Shown: in pieces, positions 23,941-38,100 of the stretch
Numbering within the stretch: the first letter of the stretch is position 1
How the letters are laid out: each line of letters opens with the position of its first letter
Assembly: GCA_040954595.2 (NCBI GenBank)
Contig: CM082584.2
Location: 9,362,001 to 9,426,000, forward strand
Length of the DNA stretch: 64,000 bases
Origin: Balanoglossus misakiensis
Lineage: Eukaryota > Hemichordata
Reading direction: 5' to 3'
Notes under the pieces: generated by a model
Databases searched by the model: none
What the model was told of the DNA's origin: nothing
Seen by the model: the letters and a program-made list of their open reading frames with translations, nothing else
Translations under genes and position numbers: made by a program

Positions 23941-26900
23941 TTACCGTTGAGTGATGAGACTGCCGTTTGGGTGAACTCTCATGCAGCAGAACAACTGTAA
24001 AAGCGTCGACTTGAACGCTGCTCTGAACTCCTTATTACACATCCCGTAGATCACAAAATTGACGGCTGAATTACTGTGTAACAAGATGCGAACTACAGCT
24101 CTGAAAAAAATGGCCGGAAAGATCGAGTTGTTATAGAATAAAACTGAGATAGTGTCTAGTTGTCAAGCCCTCCCCGAACCCCCCTTCCAGGTGTCTTTGA
24201 ACGCTGCCTAGAAATCCAGCAACTACATGCCAAATGGTAACAATTATTGCGTTAACTGTATTGCGCGAGAAATGCTTCAGACGGGTGTGCTGATATTATT
24301 ATGTTGCGAATGCTACGGGAGGATACATTTTTCTCAATTCTCACCTGATGTAGCGGTTTATTTCACAGTGACACGTGAATTCAACGAACAGGAACACCAA
24401 CATGGGCATCCAGGCAATGACGAAGTAGCCCAGAATCATGGCTATCATCTTTGTCACCTTCCACTCGCGTTTGAAGCTGTGTCCATCCTCCGTGCTCATC
24501 GCCCGGGCCTGTGTCGGGGGAGATACAGAACGTACATATTTAATTTTGCAAATTGTTGCAATAAATAGTCTCGATGAATTCGACACTGCTCCAGGGTGCA
24601 CGGGGAGTAATGAAACGATACTCCATAATTGATTTGTCGACGATAATCGCAGACATGAGATATCAACTTTTGAAGCCGTGTACGGCCTGAAGGCTCCGCG
24701 CTTTCCGCTAAACGAACTCAATAACCGTCAACGAGGCGGCAGCGGCAGCGGTATTACCTTGAGGTTGAGTGGGTGCGGATGGATAAGTGAGAGTGAACTG
24801 ATATAGTCAAATCACTCTGTAAAATATTCAGAGAGTCATCAGAGTGTCACGTTTTCTAGTACATTCTAAAACGGCAACATCCTGCTTTTGTCGGCCACGA
24901 AAACAAACTTCACCTCGCGATGAAAACCCTAGAAATGTCACTGAGTTAGATCCGTCCTTCAAAAAAGTTCAGCGGTGACGACAGGTCCCCGGTAAACAAA
25001 TCACTATTGAAGGATATTGCTTCTCGTAAGGTTTCAGATGTGAGGCAATTAATTGCGTAGCCGCCTACAGTCACAAAGCCTGTTTAACACATCTTATCGA
25101 GCATAGAGAGACGTTTCGTGCTTCCTGTCTAATAAGGCAAGAGCGAGAAAATCTCAGAAATGAGATTGCTCGGAGAAAACATCACGAAAGCCCGCAGCAT
25201 GCAGCCGAACCGTGAATTAAAAAAAAAGATACGGCAAACGTTAACGCGTACAACGTGTTTCCATGACGAAACCACACAGAGCATGCAAAGATCTGCTGAC
25301 ACTGGGTACAGCTGAGGTCAGATGTAGCAACCACCCTTTTAGCTTCTAATTAGCTTCTGGAAAGCGAATAAAGCTCTAGCCTGAACCATTCACGTATTTC
25401 CGACAGCGTAGACATTCACAGGATCTGCACGTGTTCTTATCTTTTCCTCACGGAGCAGAAGAATATCGAGCCTGCCGTATTCAGATACTATCGTTCCACA
25501 GAGGCATTTTTTTCCGTTTTACAGTTTTGACCTACAAACCATCGTCCATTAAAAGAGTGTCGGTTCTCATCTTTTCAATCCGAAAAACCCGCTGGCTATG
25601 CAAGCCTCATGTATTCATGATAGCCTGGATTAGGAATTATCTGCAAAGGGTCGTAAAAATCCCTCGCTGTTTTATTTTATCGCTAGAGTCACGGAACATT
25701 CGTTTTTTTCATGCCTCGGAAATCTTCGAATTTTATCTTCATTTAGTAGAATTTACAACCCCCAAGATGTATACTCTTCTGTTGAAGCGAGTGCACCTGC
25801 ATGGTGCAGTCATATTGTACTGTACAGCAAGACAGTTTGATGAGTAATTGAAGAAGAAACGATGTCGATTGCACGCACCTGCTTCCTGACAATGAACCAT
25901 ATTCTGCCGTATAACGTCATCATTATAATCAACGGGATCAACACCACCATGGCAGTTATCATTAGACTGTGCCAAAGCTCGTTGTACATGAGTTCGTACC
26001 GACACATGCCATGGAAATTGACTGCAAGAAATTAATAGAAAATTAAACTTTTAATATCATACGAATGCATGTAAGTGGACAATCTTACGCTACACACTAT
26101 TCACATGTATTTGTGTGTGTGTGTGTGTGTGTGTATGTATATATGTAAGTATGTATGTATGTATGTGTTTGTGTGTGTAAGCGAATATATGTATGTAGAA
26201 CTGATATCTATTTATGTTACATGATAGTTTCTTTCACTGACGGGAAATCTATACTTCTCACTCCGTTCAATGTTTAATGGTACATATGCGGATGCAGGTT
26301 TTGTCTGAGCACGGAAACAAGAAAAAAACATCTGTCGGTCTCGAGTCAGTCGTACATCCATTTCAGGTCGAAAATCAGATAATGTTACAGACGGCAGGAA
26401 AGTTGGCTCCACTGAGGTGAAAGGTCAACGCAGAATGAAAACCAACACACAAACGCTAAGTACCTACCGAGGTCCACGGGTCGAGCGTACTGCGCGAAGG
26501 AGTAAACGGCGGACCAGACCCATATAATGGAGATGGCCCCCGCCGTGCGACGGGGTGTGATGCGGTCGTGATAGCGCAACGGGTCGAAGATGGAGATGTA
26601 ACGCGTGATGGTGATGGCCACCAGCGACCAGGCGGAACAACAGTGGAACACTTCCACACCACCGAGTAGAAACAGACACAGGTACCACGCGCCTTAATGA
26701 GTAAATAAATAAATAAATAAAAATGTGTGCATTATATAGCAATAAAGAAGCTACCTATCTACACGTGCAAAACTTCTAAGGTAACAACAAACTCTATTAC
26801 CTAGGCATATTATTGTTTTAATAGCAACTAAAAAATAAATCAACATTATGTCAAAATTCATCAAAATTCAATACAAAACTACACACTATTGCAGAGATCA

Positions 26901-28858
26901 TAACATTGTCCGAAACAGTCGCAGTGCAATGAGGACGCTGTGTGATGGAAACGATTGACCAACTCTGTTTCACAAACACGGCGAACAGAGAGCTATTTTA
27001 GAATTCCTAATTAGTACAGCGTTGACTGCAAGCATGTCAGTCACGCCCCCAGGCCAGGTAATTACACAGCTTCCTGGGGTTCGCTTAACTTCCAATTTCA
27101 TTTAAAGGCACTATAAATTAGGTTACAACGTTAGGACGTATCGTTAAGTAGAAAAAAAGGCTTCAGAACTCGCACTGTACAGAAAGCGTTCAGATATTAA
27201 CAAGATATTAATCATTGGAAAGCCCCACGCTTTCAATTGTCATGAAGACTGCAAAACTCAATGACATTGATTTGAATGTCAAAACGCAAAAACAAGCAAT
27301 TTGCATAAATGTTAATTAGTTTCATAGAATTCAGTAGCGTTTTACAATTTCAGGACTAGATAGTTTATTATCACAAAATAGTCCAATCGTGTTTGTTAAA
27401 ATGGAAAATAATGAGCCAGGCATGCACTTACTCATGGTTTTCTGTATTTGCGGTATCTCCATGTGACTGAGGTTGTAAGGAGCGTAGATGAGGCCCATCA
27501 TTAGATCGGAGACGGCCAAATTCACAATGAAGTAATTGCAGCAGTTCCTCAAGTGGCGGTACTTGGCCACACAGGTGATGACCAAAACGTTGCCCATGAT
27601 CGTAAACAACGTGATGAGAAAGATTGTAGTGTAATAGAAGGCGTAGTACACCAAATCCGATGATGTCAGAGGCACGTAGGTCGCATTGGATGGAGAGTCT
27701 GATTCTTCGAGCATTTCTGACGCCTGCAATCAATAAACAGGGTAGATCGATATCATTACGATAGGCGAGAGTCCATGAATATTCCTGGCACAGTGAGTTG
27801 GGTCTTGACACTTTTCATGCAAAGACACTGTTAAAAATGAAATACCTCACTGTTTACAAACTGTGTCAGTTATGAATGGGCACTGAATTACTATGCAGAT
27901 CTTTATTGAAAACAATCATCATCATCGTCGTAACAACAACAACAACGACTGATGCGATAACTACTACCAACTACGTGCAGTCATTAGACCTTTGAAAAGC
28001 AGCTGTCAACAGATAAAAATAAACAGCCTTGCCTTGCAAACTGTTTTCTGCTAAGAGGATTAAAGAACAGGGTACCTAGCACAATTTCACGCGTCAATGA
28101 CTTCAAAAACATGTAGTGTGTAGCGATTAATTCAACTCATGTAGATACATGGTGATTGCATTGCCCTGTATAGTTCAAATAACAGCCATTTGTTCTCCGA
28201 CAAGTAGTAAAACACAACTTGCAAGGCGGATCCTGCTGGAGATCCCTTTCAGCCAATCAGGTGCTTCCTTTTTTGCCCAATCACATTGAAATCGACCGCT
28301 AAAATGTAGCAGTTTGTATTTACTATTACGTTCGCTTGATGTCGAATTGCAACATTTTAGAATTTTTCCGCTCGGTCCCGGTTCTGCTTTAGCGGTTAAA
28401 ATGAAATACAAAACGTGCCATTGAAGAACAATGCGCATCAAAGTGGCTTCGTTAAATTCACTGAGATCTGATATTTATCAAAACTATGAAATAACCCATC
28501 AATCAATTGACGATTCTACGAACCGTTTTCCATGGTTTGAGTTATGTTATCACACGTAAACAGATTCTATACTATAGTACTTTCTGAACAACATTTGATG
28601 AAAGGATGGTAATCTTGCAAAAGAAACGGGAACAATTTCAAAGATTGCGTTAACGAAATCATCCCCAACGGATCAGTAAACAGCAGCAAAGTTGGCAAAC
28701 TGTTCATGAGTTTTAGGAGCATTGACTATCGTGACTGCATCAACGCTTTTGCTGTGGGGGAAAACAGATAGTTCGCTACGATAATTAGGTGTTTTGCAAA
28801 CGCTACTAAGTGTACATACCGTTGACTCCGGGTGATATGTCGTGCTATTTGGTTCCAT
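23941..28858 (-). CDS. Class A (rhodopsin-like) G-protein-coupled receptor, orphan
   Basis: Six coding exons (28820-28858, 27432-27723, 26468-26692, 25879-26021, 24345-24508, 23941-24100; phases 0, 1, 1, 0, 2) give 340 residues with seven membrane segments. The N-terminus has two N-glycosylation sites (N-S-T, N-A-T). Class A landmarks are N58 in TM1 (GNVLV), D86 in TM2 (NLAVSDL), C116 at 3.25 pairing with C192 in loop 2, and R141. Three microswitches are altered: DRY is T-R-Y (140-142), CWxP is A-W-M-P (265-268) and NPxxY is N-F-V-I-Y (302-306). Position 3.32 is not Asp, arguing against a classical amine receptor despite an amine/adenosine-like loop 2 (FDPLRYHDRITPRR). Loop 3 is short. The tail has a Cys pair, a possible palmitoylation site. 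The stop directly follows helix 8 plus about 20 residues. Ligand unknown. Confidence 0.9.
26110..26180. repeat. (GT)n/(GTAT)n microsatellite in a GPCR intron
   Basis: GT dinucleotides pass into GTAT tetranucleotides and back to GT. Confidence 0.9.
26700..26722. repeat. (AAAT)n microsatellite beside the GPCR TM3 exon
   Basis: Five AAAT units lie a few bases upstream (in gene sense) of the acceptor at 26693, within the intron's terminal segment. Confidence 0.85.
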
Positions 28859-29360
28859 TCTCTCGGTATGCAGCCAATTCGAGCTGTGTGGACCAAAAGA
28901 AACCCAGAGTGTTATTCGTTAAGACGTGTGTGAGATCGCTGAAAGCTGAGATCTGTCAGTGTTCACTGTCCTGCGCAGAGTGATGATGCGGTAGAGAACG
29001 CAGAGAAAGTATGCCACTGAATGACGTCACGGTTTAAACGTTCTGACCTTGGAGATGCGGAGAGCACGCAGCTTACTGTATTGCAACGCCAAAGTCACCT
29101 TGGCAGCGGGCTGCAAAGCGACCGGGAAAATATTTTATATTGTTGGTTATATTTAGAGGCTCGCACATCAAATTTATTTTCGCCTCGGTTCAATTTTATC
29201 ACACCGCCGTGAATCGAAGCCTCCCATTGGACAAATAACCTTGAAACGTCATCACATTCTTTCACTGGTTTAATACCATTTCCGTTACCATACCTTACCA
29301 GTCAGACCTCACAATCTGCGACTCACTGTTTATACGGTCGTTTGAGTTGAAGCACAGGTT

Positions 29361-29708
29361 TTAGTTGCGAATAGCAAGTTTAAACATATGCTCAGTATTC
29401 GCAAAGAACGTCTCGATAGGCAATTCGTGAAATCTGTTGGGATGTGGGAATTCCGAAATCATCATCCATCTTTTAAAGTTAGGGATTCTAAATCCGGGGT
29501 CACGTGGTACTTTGCTCAAATCATAAGCCTGGTTGTCAAACGTGAACATCCCCGGAGAAAAGGACACGTCCCCATCCACTCGTCCTAAGCCAAATGAGAA
29601 TAACATCCAATTACAGTGAAGCGACTCAGCTGGAAACATTGAATATGAGCCCACTTGTGGCACGCTTCTTTGACGATGTCCGCGTGGCGCGGCGTGTGCA
29701 CTGTGCAC
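29361..29708 (-). other. 115-codon open frame, unassigned
   Basis: A minus-strand frame with a protein-like composition in its second half (GDVSFSPGMFTFDNQ, then PNFKRWMMISEFPHPN). There is no detectable signal peptide, domain or splice partner, and I recognise no family. It lies upstream of the GPCR start on the same strand, in the head of the gene-poor region. Chance is a reasonable explanation. Confidence 0.18.
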
Positions 29709-32700
29709 TAGAAATAACTGGAATCCTTCATGCCGTCACAACGGAAATGAACGTCCTGATAACGGTTGCAATTAAACGTGTACGACCTTGTCCTCATCTC
29801 CACCTTCAACGGGAATATCAATATTAGTGTTCGCGCGCGTCATCGAGACAACTATTGTGCTTTTCTCCTGCTTTAGAAGAACCTTTTCTCATATCCTTTC
29901 TGCAATTTAATTTTGTTCGTGTTATTTCCTCTGTATGTCTGCTAATAGGCGTTCTTCACAAATGTGAAACATCCCTGCGCATGCGAGTTTCGCTCGAATA
30001 TATCCTAACTGCCTCGCGCGATCCGTTCGATTTCCGCAAACGGGACGAGCACTCGTCTCCGTAGAAATTAAATTGCTTTTACAGGAATTTCCTGAGAACG
30101 TCTTTGTCCCCGGGGGTCTTGTCTTCTTGTAATGGCACCGACTGGAATGGCACACGCCCACGATTCTGATGTCAAACAAGACATGCCTGTCTCAGTGAGT
30201 GATGAAAGTGCGATTTAACAGAAAAAATGAAGCCTATTTTAAAGGGGTCGAGTCGTGTCCAGCTCTGGCTAATAAAATCTGACAGGTGGCTGTATCAATT
30301 AAATTTTCATAGCGCAAGCCAATAGCACGTTTTGATCCTTAATGCATGCAACGGTACGCGTTGACAGCGATCATTAGCAAGGACTATCCGGCCTCTTAAC
30401 GCGGCCCATGGGAGATCGGAGACCCGCTGATGCGTCACATTAACAAGCAAGCGTCACTGCAGACGTGATAGCCTATACGTCTATACTATAAGAACGTGCT
30501 AACGACAAAAAAATAAGACATACTCAAGCTATAGCCGTTGCAAATGACATTGTTTTCACCGAAAGTCTACGTCCTCCTTACCTGTAGCATATAATTATCA
30601 TCCCTGGCCTTCATATCAACTGTGAGCTTTTATTAATTTGAAAAGAGTAGTTCAATATATTGCAAATTAAATGAAGATGCTTGCGCAATACTCATCATCA
30701 CCTTCTTGGCAACGATAACAAGGTTTTCAAATCGGCGTGTGGCTCAGAGGTTAACGACCGTTTTCTCTTTAAATGAAATCAAATCCAAAAGGTCATCAAT
30801 GATGTACATTTTTATTAGAGAATTAATTTAGAATCTGCCTATCGATATTTGAAATATAATTAAGCCTGCCAATCTGTGCACTTTATGGGATATTTTGCTA
30901 AATTTGAATTGTTCATTTTTATTTTTATGTCAGACACGAACTCATCTATTTAAGTTTACACTGCAATTTTGGAAGATTTGGTTAACAGGCCGATTTGTCA
31001 ATTAATCCGCAAAATCTTGTGACGCATTCTACGTACCTGAAGAGGACAGTCTATTTTTCGCGTATGTACACCAAATAGTGTAAAGGGGAGATGACGCGTA
31101 AAAGCTCACTGTTTTAAAAAGGTGATGGTCGGCCGATTCCGCTAACGAGCTGCGAACTTTAGATGTTAAATCCATGGTGGGGATTTCGAAAGTACATAAG
31201 AACTTTTGAATACACAACAGAACGACACACAAACACAAAAACCTGTAACAATGGTTTGGACACTACACACGAATGTCCGGCTCGTAAGACAACAATTAAG
31301 GTTCTCTCGACTGCACGTTCTCTCTGCTTCGCTGGTCATGCAGCCAGCACTGGCGACCAGGTTGGGACACGTAATGCACGAGGCACAGGTCTCATCATGC
31401 GATATTTCCTCCAGGGATACTTTTACAAAGTTTTTCACGCGTCATAAAATATATCACAACAGCAAAGGACGAGGGAGTGTTTGCATTCCCCAGCCTAAAG
31501 TTATCGTTTCGGCTCGCGTGACACAAGAGAAAACAGGGAACGGACAAATGATCGATCATGATGTTTTAAACACTGCACGACAAAACTTGTAGGATTTTTA
31601 TGGCCAAGCATGTTTTATGACTTTCTATCTATGGTAGAATCGGACTGTGATTGTTGTTGCTTTTGCTGTGCTTGTCAATGACACGGAAATGAAAGTCCGA
31701 GAAATATAAAATAATGGGGGGCGTTTTGTTTTGTCGAAAGACGGGCGACCCCTGTTTTCACCAGATTCGACAAAGTGGCCATAGTTTATTGGATATTTTA
31801 TGGACCTTAGCATCGCCCGTCAAAACACCTGCATGGACCACCCACCCGAGTGTCCAACATTTTCGTTGGCCGAGTCCCAATAGATGAGCCCAGTCCTACG
31901 TACATGTATAAATATATAATCGACAGACGTTGTGAAGTTTCAAATGCTGGATTTAGAATCGCAATAGTTACTGGTACGTACGCTATTAAAAGTCACTGAC
32001 AATGCAGATTGTGAAATTACACGCAGCGGGCATGGGGAAGGACGCGTGTACAATTAACATCGTTTACTCGGGACGTTTGTCATTATTACAAAATTTCGAA
32101 GCGGGACATTGAGTTTTCCTCTCCAGTGAAGTATGTCGATGTCAGGTCTACCTATCTATAGGAAATGTCAAATCCGTGTACAAATGAAGCTAATACAGCC
32201 TGAACCCCCTCCCCCACAGAATGTACACTCTATCGCTGACTGGCAATATATACAGTACTATATAGAGAGAGAGAGCTCCACAAACAAAGCGTTGTTCAGT
32301 ACATATTAAAAAATCTAAATATAATGAAATTTTAAACGGATTATATACTTACGTGCTACCTAGTTTCATTATTTATAACAGCATATTGCATGTGACGAAA
32401 TCGTCCCGAATCTGACACTTCTGGGGAGGGGGGGGGGTCAAGGAACGTGATGTTTCGCACACTGTTGGCCTTGGACGTTTCACGTGGGAGTGCCGTGGTG
32501 CGATTATTCCTGCCAATAGTAGTATAGGCGAGCGACTATTGTCTATTACTGTGTGTGGGAGTGTAGACGTGTACGTATACACACAAATATCGCAGGTCAT
32601 GAGCTTTTCCTGTCGTTGTCACATGAAAGAGCCCGATCTCCGTTAATAAATAGTCGATTTAAGTGCATACGGTGAAATCAAACTGCATGATGTTTATAGG

Positions 32701-34835
32701 GAAAAGGTGACAATTTTTCCTCAGGCTTGTTGCATATACACACGCACAAGACGATATTCACTTAAAAACGCTATCGGATTACCAGTGTTATCAAAACTAT
32801 ATACGAAGAAGACGTCCTTCTAGAAAACATTCGACTCATCCTTCATCGAAACCCGCAGGGACGACGGTATATATTTTTTAATTCAGTATTGTCGTGTTCA
32901 TTGAAGCAAAGCCGCTTATAGGCTGCTGCACGTAGATGCACACGGTCATTACGTCAGTCACAAAGGATGCAATCTTGGCTAATGGAACTAGGAAAGATGA
33001 AAAAAGCTTCCCCTATCCTTCAAGTCGGTGTATTTATCCTGTATATTGATATAACCGCGAGTTGAAGTCTCACTACGAGTCACTAACAGTCGATGTTAGC
33101 GATAACGTCAAATGCAGTAGGAGCAGCACCGACCTAGCTATATGTTATTTTTGCAACAAGGCAAAACAGTGGTACGCCCCATCACAACAGACACGCAAAC
33201 ACCTCTATACTGAGTATATTAAACCTTCAACAACAAACGGCGCAGCGGTGGACTATAAGCGATTAATGGTGGCATATGGCACCACTGTGAAATTGCCATG
33301 AATGAAATTCCAATAGGTTTGGGAAATAATTAGGTTTGGACACAGATTTCCCACCGTCTTCTCGCGTGGGGTTTTTTTGGCCGGTAAATGCCCCCAGGGG
33401 GGTCAACCAGGGTTTACTGAAGGGATATGTTCACCCTAGAACAAAATACACGTAAACAACTATAGGGCTTATAGTGCTCTGACCTAGTATCTAGAATACC
33501 TTTTGATCCTTTGGTAAAGCTAGGACAATAAAAACTCCTAGACTAATGGTGCTCGTAAGGCGTAATTTATTAGCAATTAATTGAAAAATAGAATGATAAT
33601 TTTGTGACAGACAACCTACTCCAGCTTGTTTACCTGTAAACGCTGCCACCATGTTCAACACGGAAACGTATCACCACTTGACTCTCTGGCGAAAATCAAT
33701 ACAGGTCGCGCAATTGTGGGTTAGAAAACTTCAACTTTCTTTGCATCGCTTAGTGGAGAGGAGGGTCAAATATTGCATGGTCAGAGCGGGAAACTGTCCT
33801 AAATAGATTGAGCCGAGGGAACACTTCCCGTTTCACAAATATAAAACAAGCTGGCATGTCAGACTATTATGAGAACAATCTCTCTCTGGTTCCACCAGTA
33901 TTCACTGGATTTCGTTGAATTTTCCGGTCTTTGAACAAACAAAACCACACACGCACATCGTCACTGAGTACGTGCTGAATGCTCATTTGGTAAAATCACT
34001 CTCAGAAAGTGTTACGTGTTTCTCAGAAACCTCCCTTCATCAATCTTTCGTCGTGCGACCCTTGCTTCATAGTTCAGCACCACAGGTGCACTTGCTGTAT
34101 GTAACCTCCATAAATGTAATCACCTCAATAAATCCAATACCAACCGGTCCACAATTGGAATAAAATCGCCCACTAATGTAATAAAACGGCCAAGCGTAAA
34201 TGTAAGAACACGCAAGCATAAATGTATACATGCAAAACAACCATATCAGGTTTATTTTTCGGAAGCTAGCCACAGTATCTTTTCATTGACACTCTTCCTT
34301 TTGCTGCAGTGACTGCATACTTCGGTCTTATTACATTGTCAGCTGCTGACTTCTGTCAGACGATCTGCGTATAACTACAAGCACCTGTGGTCATCACGAC
34401 ACATTCTGCCAATCAACATCTTCGGGCAAACTGGCCAATAGTAAACCGGGTATGAACATTTCGTGTCAACGAGACAAACAGAAGAAACATTCACAGACAG
34501 TCCATTGCCTAAAATAGGTCAAGTGTTAGACAGTATCACAGGTTGCGAGGGTGTACAAGAAATACTGTCAATGTTACATATAGGGGCGAAAATTCAGGGC
34601 TTCCAGAACGAACGTTTCTTACCTCGAATATAGTGAGTCTGCCTGACGATATTGACACTGCCTGAAATTTGAATTACTCGCGTCGTCCACGGTCAAGTGT
34701 TAGGCTTAGATCCTGACTGTCAGACTTCAACCTGTTTGTCAGCGCGGCTGGGTATATCCGCTTAACATGCAGACTAGACTAGATCTCGTTTAGTTGCAAG
34801 TCGGCACTTTACCCTGGCTGAACCGGAACACGTCA

Positions 34836-35166
34836 GTGATTGGTCGGGAACGGCGTCACTTTCTATATGCGTAGACTGCAGTGTACATCGACCTATAAAT
34901 GAAACAGACTGACCCGTCTCACGCATCCCCCGATACAGCCTGAGGGGATTCTCCGTGTCGCAGTCGTTATGGAAAATTTGATAATACGATTTCCTGTGTG
35001 CGTGAAGAAGTTAGACTATCATTTCTACGACTGTATTCGCCAGCAGCGCCGCGTATTAAATCGAATGCCTTTTTATCAATACAAAAGATGTGCTGTATAT
35101 AAATCCTGCATACAGATTGCGACAGGTGAACTCTCTGGAACAAATAGCAACGTGTGCAATCAGTGA
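34836..35166 (+). other. Promoter-like cassette followed by a 65-codon ORF
   Basis: An inverted CCAAT box (gattgg, about 34838) is followed 55 bases later by TATAAA at 34894-34899. An ATG at 34969 then opens 65 codons with five cysteines, ending in TGA at 35164-35166. Spacing fits a class II core promoter with a start site near 34925. The peptide has no signal sequence or family I recognise. It may be a short gene, a first exon or a decoy. Confidence 0.22.
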
Positions 35167-38100
35167 TTATGTTGGCCAGACGCGTCATGCGTCTTTTCTT
35201 TTACCATAGAAACGGGAAACACTGTGAAATTCGAGATACATGTATATTAAATGTATGCTAAAATAAAAAAAAAAGCTACCCGCATGTTAGCATTAGTATA
35301 ATTTTAAAACCATATGGTATATAATTTTATATGAGTTAGTCCGTCGGTCAACATGAATCCTCTGCTGAAATTGCGAATCTACCTCTACAAATATTTGAGT
35401 CTTGCAGATACACCGTTCATTCACGTTTGCCTATTGAAATGCATCTCGTGGTTTCAAATTGCCTGCTTTTGAAGAAAAGTACACTGTATTATGAGGCTTG
35501 TATTCGAGATGGAAAATGGCGAACTTACATGACGCTACACCTTTTTGCTATTAAGTGGGTCTACATACATTAATGTGTCAATCGTGCAGTCTGTCTTAAT
35601 TCTTAAATTCCAATTCTTTAACACATTTCCCCATCTTTTGGGATTTACACTTTTACACTTTTATCCTCGTGTCAACAAATCGCTTACTCACATCCCATGT
35701 GACTTTTGAGCATTCATCACATTCATTATTTTTGACCGCGGCAACCTTGCTGTTTGGCACACCAAGGTTTCAATATGTTTAGGGAAATTGCCAGGGCATA
35801 CGTGTTATACGACTCTTCAATTTGATATCAGATTAGCTGAACACAATTACTCATCTCCAGGCAAGGTCTAGTATATAGTGGACCGTTAGTTTTTTTCCCA
35901 TATGGCTATCAGACACACCACAGAGCGCTGTGTTCAAACCTGCACCGCCCGCAAAGATGTGTTAATGCGAATGCAACAATGACTTTTTGCACATATCACC
36001 GGGTATTCCCTGGTTTTAAATTGGTGCGTTGCAGGTGTTGCATTATCAAGGTTGTTTCGACCATAGCCATCGTTACCTTCATTCTGTCCGCGGCGCATCA
36101 ACAGACTGCCCTTGCGATACTGGGCTGAATAATAATAAACCTATTTAAAAGACATCTGGCAGTAAACCTATTTTGGCATTTAAGCCTTTCCAACTGTAAA
36201 CTATGGCATGACGGTTCTCCCCCCCCCCCCCGAATATTTAAATACTGTAATTTTATAACGGGTTATTGAATGATTAGTCAGGTTGGCCTCCATCAGGTAC
36301 GTGTAAGCAAATCCAACATTGTGGTCTCAATGGCCTAGTTTAAAATTCGCATAAACCTAATTCGTCTAATGGAGTTCATGGGGTCCTCGTTCGTCATTGT
36401 GGAAGCCGCCGATGTGCGGTTGTCGACCGAGAGCTCATTTACTTGGGCCGTTGCTATTTGTATTTTTGATGATATAAATAGCTGTGTTTGTGGTATAGGC
36501 AGGCGATATTACAATGACGGCAAGGATGCAGCTCGTCACACAGTGGACATTTTAAAATTAAAACTATATTAAGCGGGTCCAAACCAACAGATATGTATTC
36601 AACAGCATCGTGACGAACGCGGTAATTAAAGTTATCCCGTGACAGTATTTCGTCCTTCTAGTTATTGTGTCGGACATGTTTCGCTATTTTTGACACAAAT
36701 GCGCAACTATGTCCATTGAAATTATTTGTCTCGCGCACGGACATCGTGACTTCTGCGAAGAATGATCCCTAGAAATTATTCTGCTTTTAGACACATCCAT
36801 TTTTAAACTGAACTGAACTGAGAGGTTCCAAGTCAAAAACATTTAATTTGCCCAAGAATGGATTGGAATCTCCTGATCACATATCTCTCCCGGCGTTAAT
36901 AATTTCCAATATTGAGAACCTTGGCATTTCGACGAAGTATTTATCTAGCTTGCTATAATTATTTGTACGATATAAACAGTCTTCCTTTATAATATGAACG
37001 ATTCGATATTTTTTATGAATTTCCTGATGTATACAATGTATGTCCACGCGCACAGATTTTGGTTAGCTTAGCTTACGGGTAAACGTGTTTTTTTTCCTCG
37101 ATGGGATTTGGAGATATTTTTTTAAAAGGTTAACATTTATTCTATTAATACATTCGGTTTTTATGTTTTACCGCTAAGCAGGCAAAGAGGCGTCAGTGCC
37201 GCGAGCGCCGTAGATACATGTCATAGATGCTTAAATATGAAAATATAAGACTTATTTTATCTTTGTAAAGATAATACTGTCGCAACACTCGTGCCCTTTC
37301 GATCGGCAACTTTATTTCACCCGTTGGGAGGTCGGGTAGTCTCGGGGGTGGCAATCTGCGATGGTAAACAGACAGAAAGGACAATAGTTTTATGCCGAAG
37401 GCCGGTGACGGTTTTTTGATGAGTTTCAAGAGACGCTGTGACGTCACTGGAGCCAAGAAGCACAGCACATGACAACCCCCAACGGAAGAATCTTTCGATG
37501 TAGTGAAAATACAGACGAGTCTTCTGCATATGTGCTAGCCAATTTAATTTATCCGTCTACACTCAGTGCCATTCTGATGGAAATCGGCAACGCTCGCTCT
37601 GACAACTGTTGCCAGCACATAAAAGGGATATCACATTGCAGATCTGAGGTTCCCGAGAGTTTATTCAGTGTGCACTCGCCTGGAAATTCAGGATGATATT
37701 GACATGCTCTGCTGGCCAGCCATGGCAAGAAAAAACACCATTGTGGTTGCACTGACAGACATCACCGTGAAATGATACTCTTGAAATGCACATGGGGCAT
37801 TCAGGCAATGCTTTGAAATGGACGACAGCATTGAAATGATCCTTCTGAAATGGACAATGGTACAGACGTGCGCAGCATGGCGAGGGGAGATCTCAACGAA
37901 TCAAATCAGTGGAACTTTGTTGCGACGAACAAATATCACACTCGTGAAATATTTATTCCATGGACACTGTTGCCAGGCGATTATTTGAATAATTAATGAA
38001 TGGAATCAACCTGGCTGATGACTCGATTTTCAATGAGGGGGCAGTTGCAATCACCCCATTTCAATATTTTTACTGACTTTGTGAAACATTTCACTCATTT

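Noticed and set aside
30734-30765. tRNA A-box-like word (gtggctcagaggttaa)
   Set aside because: No B-box (GGTTCGANNCC) or acceptor-stem pairing follows within 60-80 bases. At most it is a fragment of a tRNA-derived SINE.
31206-31592. 128-codon plus-strand ORF in the gene-poor region
   Set aside because: It begins without an ATG, has low-complexity Thr/Gln content, and no splice or family evidence.
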